From positions 1 to 10,341 of the forward strand of contig DIKB01000123.1 in assembly GCA_002421445.1 (NCBI GenBank): a DNA stretch of 10,341 bases, in the 5' to 3' direction. Of this stretch, positions 7,093-10,341 are shown piece after piece. Numbering within the stretch: the first letter of the stretch is position 1; each line of letters starts with the position of its first letter. The position numbers were made by a program, and so were the translations under genes. The DNA comes from Dehalococcoidia bacterium UBA5629. Lineage in GTDB: Bacteria; Chloroflexota; Dehalococcoidia; GIF9; UBA5629. The notes under the pieces are model-generated. The model ran no database searches, was not told the origin of the DNA, and saw nothing but the letters and a program-made list of their open reading frames with translations.

Positions 7093-7572
7093 CTATTGGG
7101 GCGATGGTGGTGTGGGTGGGGCTGGAGTAGAAAGTGAGGGCGATTGTCCGGTAGTCAGTAACCGGCATCTGGCACAGCAGGTCTCGCAGCCGCTCGGCCA
7201 TCCGGTATTCCATCCGTTACGCCAACCATTGTACCAGCCCTGGTTGTATCCCTTGGTATACCCGATCTTTTCGCCTTCCTGCTGTCCCTGTTGATAGGAC
7301 ATGTGGGCATCCTGTTGCCCTTTAGCATATCCCTGATCATAGCCGGTTTTCTCTCCCGATTTCTGTCCCTCTTCATATCCTTTTGAATGTCCATCGGTGA
7401 ATCCCTGCGCCTGTCCCTCTCTGAATCCTTTTTCGTATCCCTCCTGATTTCCCTGGGCAAGCCCGGCGGCATTTCCCGTTTCGTACCCTGCGTTTTGCCC
7501 GAGCATATACGTACCCAGCCCTACGCCGGCGCAGAGAACAATAATTAACAAGCTGACAAGCATTGTGCGCAT
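7093..7572 (-). CDS. Membrane-anchored GxxxG tetrapeptide-repeat protein with C-terminal cysteine cluster
   Basis: 159-residue protein of unknown function. Residues 5-24 (LVSLLIIVLCAGVGLGTYML) form one hydrophobic helix preceded by MRTM, so an uncleaved signal anchor with the rest outside is likely. From G25 to G85 every fourth residue is glycine (16 in phase). After a seven-residue spacer ending at G96, the pattern resumes to G128 (9 more). Positions following the glycines are often Y, F, Q, then a run of W (WYNGWRNGWNTGWPSG, 113-128). C129, C132, C133 and C136 form a C-x2-C-C-x2-C cluster, and the tail is Pro/Ser/Thr-rich. A strong Shine-Dalgarno (AAGGAGG on the - strand, 7579-7585) lies six bases before the ATG, supporting real expression. 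The glycine spacing resembles deca-GX3 motifs of Yae1-type proteins and the GxxxG repeats of FliH, without other evident similarity. Cys14 has a poor lipobox. Confidence 0.85.
   Translation of the reverse strand: MRTMLVSLLIIVLCAGVGLGTYMLGQNAGYETGNAAGLAQGNQEGYEKGFREGQAQGFTDGHSKGYEEGQKSGEKTGYDQGYAKGQQDAHMSYQQGQQEGEKIGYTKGYNQGWYNGWRNGWNTGWPSGCETCCARCRLLTTGQSPSLSTPAPPTPPSPQ
7189..7500 (-). repeat. Coding tetrapeptide repeat tract (Gly every fourth residue)
   Basis: About 26 units of a degenerate 12-base repeat encode xxxG tetrapeptides (residues 25-128 of the - strand protein). Typical units are YEKG, YEEG, YDQG, YAKG, YTKG and YNQG, then WYNG, WRNG, WNTG. One unit ends in Ala instead of Gly (QQDA, 86-89). 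It is followed by a seven-residue linker (HMSYQQG) that shifts the phase by one residue. Nucleotide identity between units is low apart from the Gly and aromatic codons, so this is an old, selected protein repeat rather than a recent tandem expansion. Confidence 0.85.
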
Positions 7573-7578
7573 ACGAAA

Positions 7579-7585
7579 CCTCCTT
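7579..7585 (-). promoter_or_regulatory. Strong ribosome-binding site of the GxxxG-repeat gene
   Basis: On the - strand the sequence reads AAGGAGG followed by TTTCGT and then ATG (7570-7572). This near-perfect anti-Shine-Dalgarno match with six-base spacing fixes the start at 7572 rather than at the second in-frame ATG (7561-7563). Confidence 0.85.
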
Positions 7586-7644
7586 GTGCTGAAAACTCAC
7601 CGAAGAATGTTTTCTCATAGTTTACCATATCCGGCTTACTCTGT

Positions 7645-7664
7645 GCTGATATCCGGATATCAGC
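7645..7664. promoter_or_regulatory. Perfect 20-bp palindrome, candidate operator
   Basis: GCTGATATCC is followed directly by its exact reverse complement, with no mismatch and no spacer. The half-site core ATATCCGG (7649-7656) recurs at 7627-7634, exactly 22 bases away, which is about two helical turns. The element lies 73 bases upstream of the - strand gene's ATG and about 130 bases upstream of purF. Its symmetry suits binding by a dimeric regulator, and the position favours control of the - strand gene. As a hairpin it lacks a T tract, so it is not a terminator. No known operator consensus is recognised. Confidence 0.5.
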
Positions 7665-7745
7665 TTATTCGCTTCGTATGCCGTGTCACAGTTGAAATAT
7701 TAAGAAGGCTGTTTTTTGTTTACTGCCTGAATATGTATATTGCCG

Positions 7746-7775
7746 TTGACCCTCTTCAGTGAAAAGACGTATAAT
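7746..7775 (+). promoter_or_regulatory. Sigma-70-type promoter for purF
   Basis: A -35 TTGACC (7746-7751) and a perfect -10 TATAAT (7770-7775) are separated by 18 bases, just before purF. Transcription would be predicted to start about 6-8 bases after the -10, near 7781-7783. That leaves only about 10 leader bases before the ATG at 7793. No room remains for a purine riboswitch or attenuator downstream of the promoter. Confidence 0.75.
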
Positions 7776-7792
7776 CACAAGGGATTTTGAGA

Positions 7793-9208
7793 ATGCACGA
7801 AAGTTGTGGAGTATTCGGCATCTATGCGCCCGGCATTGACGTTGCACGTATAACTTTCTTTGGTCTCTTTGCTCTTCAGCATCGAGGACAGGAAAGTGCG
7901 GGTATTGCTACAACCGACGGCAAGCAGATTTATCTTCATACCTCGATGGGGCTTGTCTCCCAGGTCTTCAATGAAACCGTTCTCGGACAGCTCAAAGGCC
8001 ATATCGCTATAGGGCACTCGCGTTACTCTACTACCGGCTCAAGTAATTTACTGAACGCGCAGCCGATCATGGTGGAAAAGGATGGAATGAAAGTTGTCGT
8101 TGCTCATAACGGCAATATCGTTAATGCCAGAGCGCTGCGTGATGAGCTTATCGACGTCGGTTTCAAATTCAATGCGAGTACGGATTCGGAGGTTATTGCC
8201 AATCTCATCCTCTCTTCGCCTGCCAAAGATATCGTTGAGAAGATACAATATGCCATGCGCCGTCTTCAGGGGGCATATTCACTGGTTATTCTGAATGAGA
8301 ATCAGCTTTTTGGCGTCAGAGATCCGCTGGGAGTGCGCCCTCTTTGCATCGGCACCGTTGATGGCGGCTGGGCTATCGCATCGGAAAGCTGCGCTTTCGA
8401 TCATATCGGCGCGCACTATGTGAGAGAGGTTGATCCGGGAGAAATTATTGTTGTCGATGAAAACGGGCTGAAAAACTATCATCATGAGGATAGCGGAAAG
8501 AAAGCTCTGTGTATCTTTGAATTTATTTACTTTGCCCGTCCTGATAGCACGATCAACGGCAAATTGTTATATCAGGCACGACAGGATATGGGGAGAATAC
8601 TGGCTCGCGAATATCCGGTTGATGCGGATCTGGTTATTGGAGTGCCCGATTCGGCAACTGCAGCCGGCATCGGCTACGCACAGGCTTCGGGAATTCCCTA
8701 CGGTGAAGGATTGTTAAAGAATCGCTATGTCGGGCGCACGTTCATCGAGCCTGACCAGCGGTTGCGCGATCTTGGCGTAAAACTCAAGTTTAACCCGCTG
8801 TCCGCGATTATCGCTAATAAACGCATCATTGTTATCGATGATTCCATCGTAAGAGGCACCACTACACCCCGTGTCATCAGCCTTCTGCGACGCGCCGGCG
8901 CCAAAGAGGTGCACATGCGTATTTGTGCTCCGCCTATCTGCTTCCCCTGCTTCTTCGGCGTGGATATGGCGACGAGATGGGAGCTTATTGCCAATAAGAA
9001 ATCGGTGGAAGAGATCAGAAAGTTCATCGGCGCTGATTCCCTCGGCTACCTCAGCTTAGAAGGTCTGATCGAGGCGGTCGGGCTGCCCAAAGAGAATTTC
9101 TGTCTGGCATGTTTTACCGGCAATTACCCAATTTCCGTGCAGCTTGAGATGGATAAGCTGGCACTTGAACCTGTACCTTCTGGGAGCACCATTGAACACG
9201 AAAGGTAA
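7793..9208 (+). CDS. purF: Amidophosphoribosyltransferase (glutamine PRPP amidotransferase)
   Basis: Catalyses the committed first step of de novo purine synthesis: PRPP plus glutamine gives 5-phosphoribosylamine. The 471-residue protein has an N-terminal class II (Ntn) glutamine amidotransferase domain starting MHESCGVFGI, where Cys5 should become the N-terminal nucleophile after loss of a four-residue propeptide. Other glutaminase motifs are LQHRGQESAGI (29-39), GHSRYSTTG (74-82) and AHNGNIVN (104-111). The phosphoribosyltransferase domain carries the PRPP loop VIDDSIVRGTT (347-357). Cysteines C240, C386 and the pair C437/C440 (CLAC) match the four ligands of the [4Fe-4S] cluster in Bacillus-type PurF, so the enzyme is probably oxygen-sensitive. 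The frame is open to a TTG at 7787. ATG 7793 is chosen because it gives the family N-terminus and has AAGGG at 7779-7783 nine bases before it. The 3' end overlaps purM by 17 bases. Confidence 0.97.
   Translation: MHESCGVFGIYAPGIDVARITFFGLFALQHRGQESAGIATTDGKQIYLHTSMGLVSQVFNETVLGQLKGHIAIGHSRYSTTGSSNLLNAQPIMVEKDGMKVVVAHNGNIVNARALRDELIDVGFKFNASTDSEVIANLILSSPAKDIVEKIQYAMRRLQGAYSLVILNENQLFGVRDPLGVRPLCIGTVDGGWAIASESCAFDHIGAHYVREVDPGEIIVVDENGLKNYHHEDSGKKALCIFEFIYFARPDSTINGKLLYQARQDMGRILAREYPVDADLVIGVPDSATAAGIGYAQASGIPYGEGLLKNRYVGRTFIEPDQRLRDLGVKLKFNPLSAIIANKRIIVIDDSIVRGTTTPRVISLLRRAGAKEVHMRICAPPICFPCFFGVDMATRWELIANKKSVEEIRKFIGADSLGYLSLEGLIEAVGLPKENFCLACFTGNYPISVQLEMDKLALEPVPSGSTIEHER
9182..9194 (+). 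promoter_or_regulatory. purM ribosome-binding site and TTG start inside purF
   Basis: GGGAG (9182-9186) is followed after five bases by TTG (9192-9194). This decides the purM start: the downstream sequence gives NTKGKGAYASSGVD, the expected N-terminus of AIR synthetase. The longer open frame (from a TTG at 9144) would add an unrelated 16-residue leader read through purF codons. Confidence 0.75.
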
Positions 9209-10217
9209 GGGCGCTTACGCCTCTTCAGGCGTTGATATTGACGCTGCTGATCGAGCAAAGGAGCTTATTAAGAAGCATGCGCGGTCTACATTCCGTCCTG
9301 AAGTGCTTACCGATATCGGCGCTTTCGGAGGCATGTTCGCTTTCAAAGGGTATAAAGATCCCGTCCTCGTATCCAGTACGGACGGCGTCGGCACCAAGAT
9401 CAAGATCGCCTCATTGTTGAACAGACATGATACTATCGGCATCGATCTGGTTAATCACTGCGTCAATGATATTTTGTGCTGCGGTGCTGAGCCGCTGTTC
9501 TTCCTCGATTATATCGGCACCGGTACGATGATCCCGGAGAAGATAGAGAGCATTGTCAGCGGGCTGGCAAAGGCGTGCCGGGATGCTAACTGCGCCCTCA
9601 TCGGCGGTGAAACCGCCGAGATGCCCGGTGTGTACAGCGGCGAAGATTATGATCTCGTCGGCACGATCATCGGCGTTGTGGAACGGAATGCCATTCTCGA
9701 TGGCAAATCCATCATTTCCGGGGATGTTATTATCGGGCTTCCCTCGACCGGACTCCATACGAACGGCTACTCGCTGGCACGCAAGGTATTCGGCATCGCC
9801 GGCGATCCGGCGCCATTACAGAAGACATATAAAGAATTAGGCAAAACTCTTGGCGATGCACTGCTTGAGCCTCACCGCTGCTATTTTCCTCAGATCAAAC
9901 CTGTGCTTCCCAGAGTAAAGGGTTTAGCTCATATCACCGGCGGAGGCTTTATCGGCAATATCCCGAGAATTCTGCCGAAAGATAGGGCTGCACAGATCGA
10001 TAAAAAATCATGGCAGGTTCCGCCCCTGTTTCAGATCATTCAAAAAACCGGCGACATTGATGAAGATGAGATGTACCGCGTGTTCAATATGGGCATCGGC
10101 ATGACAGTCATCTGTTCAACGAATGATAAGGATGCTCTTTTGTCTGCTCTTCCTGAGAGCAGAATTATCGGCTCCGTGATAAAATTACAGGGCGGCAGCA
10201 GAGTAACGTTATTGTAG
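9192..10217 (+). CDS. purM: Phosphoribosylformylglycinamidine cyclo-ligase (AIR synthetase)
   Basis: Fifth step of de novo purine synthesis: ATP-dependent ring closure of FGAM to 5-aminoimidazole ribotide in the cytoplasm. The 341-residue length is typical of the PurM family. Signatures in order are AYASSGVDIDAADRA near the N-terminus, the glycine-rich nucleotide segment VSSTDGVGTKIKIA, NHCVNDILCCGAEPLFFLDY, LIGGETAEMPGVYS, LPSTGLHTNGYSLAR, LLEPHRCYFP, AHITGGGFIGNIPR and the C-terminal EMYRVFNMGIGM. All ATP- and substrate-binding motifs I can recall for the family are present. The TTG start overlaps the end of purF by 17 bases, suggesting coupled translation. purH follows after 12 bases, so the three genes form one transcript from the promoter at 7746-7775. 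Confidence 0.96.
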   Translation: MNTKGKGAYASSGVDIDAADRAKELIKKHARSTFRPEVLTDIGAFGGMFAFKGYKDPVLVSSTDGVGTKIKIASLLNRHDTIGIDLVNHCVNDILCCGAEPLFFLDYIGTGTMIPEKIESIVSGLAKACRDANCALIGGETAEMPGVYSGEDYDLVGTIIGVVERNAILDGKSIISGDVIIGLPSTGLHTNGYSLARKVFGIAGDPAPLQKTYKELGKTLGDALLEPHRCYFPQIKPVLPRVKGLAHITGGGFIGNIPRILPKDRAAQIDKKSWQVPPLFQIIQKTGDIDEDEMYRVFNMGIGMTVICSTNDKDALLSALPESRIIGSVIKLQGGSRVTLL

Positions 10218-10229
10218 GAGTAGGGTTTC

Positions 10230-10341
10230 ATGAAGGCGATTGTCAGTGTTTCAGATAAGACCGGTTTGATCGAATTTGTAAAGGGGCTGCAGGATTTAAA
10301 GATCGATATTTACAGCACCGGCGGCACCAAGAAATCCATCG
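10230..10341 (+). CDS. purH: PurH, AICAR transformylase / IMP cyclohydrolase (N-terminal fragment, cut by window end)
   Basis: Only the first 37 codons are present. The start MKAIVSVSDKTGLIEFVKGL followed by IDIYSTGGTKKSI is the MGS-like IMP cyclohydrolase domain that opens PurH. Motifs SVSDKTG (6-12) and STGGT (29-33) are diagnostic; the latter lies in the phosphate-binding site. The full bifunctional enzyme performs the last two steps to IMP. From this fragment it cannot be told whether the C-terminal transformylase domain is present or whether the gene encodes a stand-alone cyclohydrolase. AGGAG at 10216-10220, overlapping the purM stop, lies nine bases before the ATG. Confidence 0.93.
   Translation, partial: MKAIVSVSDKTGLIEFVKGLQDLKIDIYSTGGTKKSI

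Noticed and set aside
7112..7294. 60-codon + strand frame opposite the GxxxG gene
   Set aside because: Its Pro/His/Tyr pattern (HPVFHPLRQPLYQP) is simply the complement of the Gly/Trp repeat codons. It has no ribosome-binding site.
7189..7500. Regularly spaced short motifs (TATCCC-like) on the + strand, considered as a CRISPR or intergenic repeat array
   Set aside because: The spacing is 12 bases, the copies are degenerate, and the pattern is fully explained by coding xxxG tetrapeptides on the - strand.
7525..7572. Possible lipoprotein signal in the GxxxG protein (Cys14 within IVLCAG)
   Set aside because: The residue before the cysteine is Leu, not Gly/Ala/Ser, and the hydrophobic run continues past the cysteine. 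An uncleaved anchor is more likely.
7618..7629. Extended -10-like TGGTAAACT on the - strand as promoter of the GxxxG gene
   Set aside because: The match is partial and no acceptable -35 lies at the right distance. The promoter of this gene remains unassigned.
7573..7745. Purine riboswitch or PurR-type box upstream of purF
   Set aside because: I see no conserved purine-aptamer core, and the predicted transcript start is downstream of this stretch. The palindrome here does not resemble a PurR site I know.
7565..7762. 65-codon + strand frame in the gap before purF
   Set aside because: It overlaps the strong - strand start region and the purF promoter, lacks a Shine-Dalgarno, and shows no recognisable protein pattern.
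9144..9191. Longer purM with 16 extra N-terminal residues (TTG at 9144)
   Set aside because: The leader is out-of-frame purF coding sequence. GGGAG and TTG at 9182-9194 give the normal family N-terminus.

Overview
The window is chromosomal and bacterial, with nearly every base assigned. It holds most of a large Mrp-type cation/proton antiporter operon on the + strand (11-6970), one small anchored GxxxG-repeat protein on the - strand (7093-7572), and the start of a purine-biosynthesis operon purF-purM-purH on the + strand (7793 to the window end). G+C looks close to 50%. Several genes start at TTG or GTG, and most are coupled by 4-base or 17-base overlaps. The gene set and the short-propeptide, Fe-S-type PurF suggest an anaerobic or facultative lineage. 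My best guess is Chloroflexota (Dehalococcoidia-like), but this rests on family resemblance from memory, not a search.

Region 1 (11-6970). Ten consecutive genes encode MrpF, MrpG, an MbhD-like and an MbhE-like protein (together equivalent to the C-terminal end of MrpA), MrpB, MrpC, then three large proton-pumping-type (MrpD/NuoLMN-like) subunits, with a 72-residue two-helix protein before the third. The order F-G-MbhD-MbhE-B-C-D matches the Mrp module of archaeal membrane-bound hydrogenase (Mbh) and differs from the classic fused mrpA-first operon. MrpE would be expected just upstream of base 1. No hydrogenase subunits follow. The second large subunit has NuoL/MrpA-like signatures and may replace the missing MrpA N-terminal part. 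The third keeps the TM5 glutamate but has Asn where its two paralogs have the TM7 lysine, and it carries a roughly 110-residue C-terminal extension.

Region 2 (6971-7792). A strong hairpin with A/T tracts on both sides lies between the convergent antiporter operon and the - strand gene and probably terminates both. The - strand gene encodes a membrane-anchored protein with glycine at every fourth residue over about 100 residues, followed by a four-cysteine cluster and a Pro-rich tail. Between it and purF are a perfect 20-bp palindrome and a consensus-like sigma-70 promoter whose predicted transcript start is only about 10 bases before the purF ATG.

Region 3 (7793-10341). purF and purM overlap by 17 bases, with purM starting at TTG. 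purH follows after 12 bases and is cut by the window edge. Together they supply the first, the fifth, and (through PurH) the last two steps of IMP synthesis.
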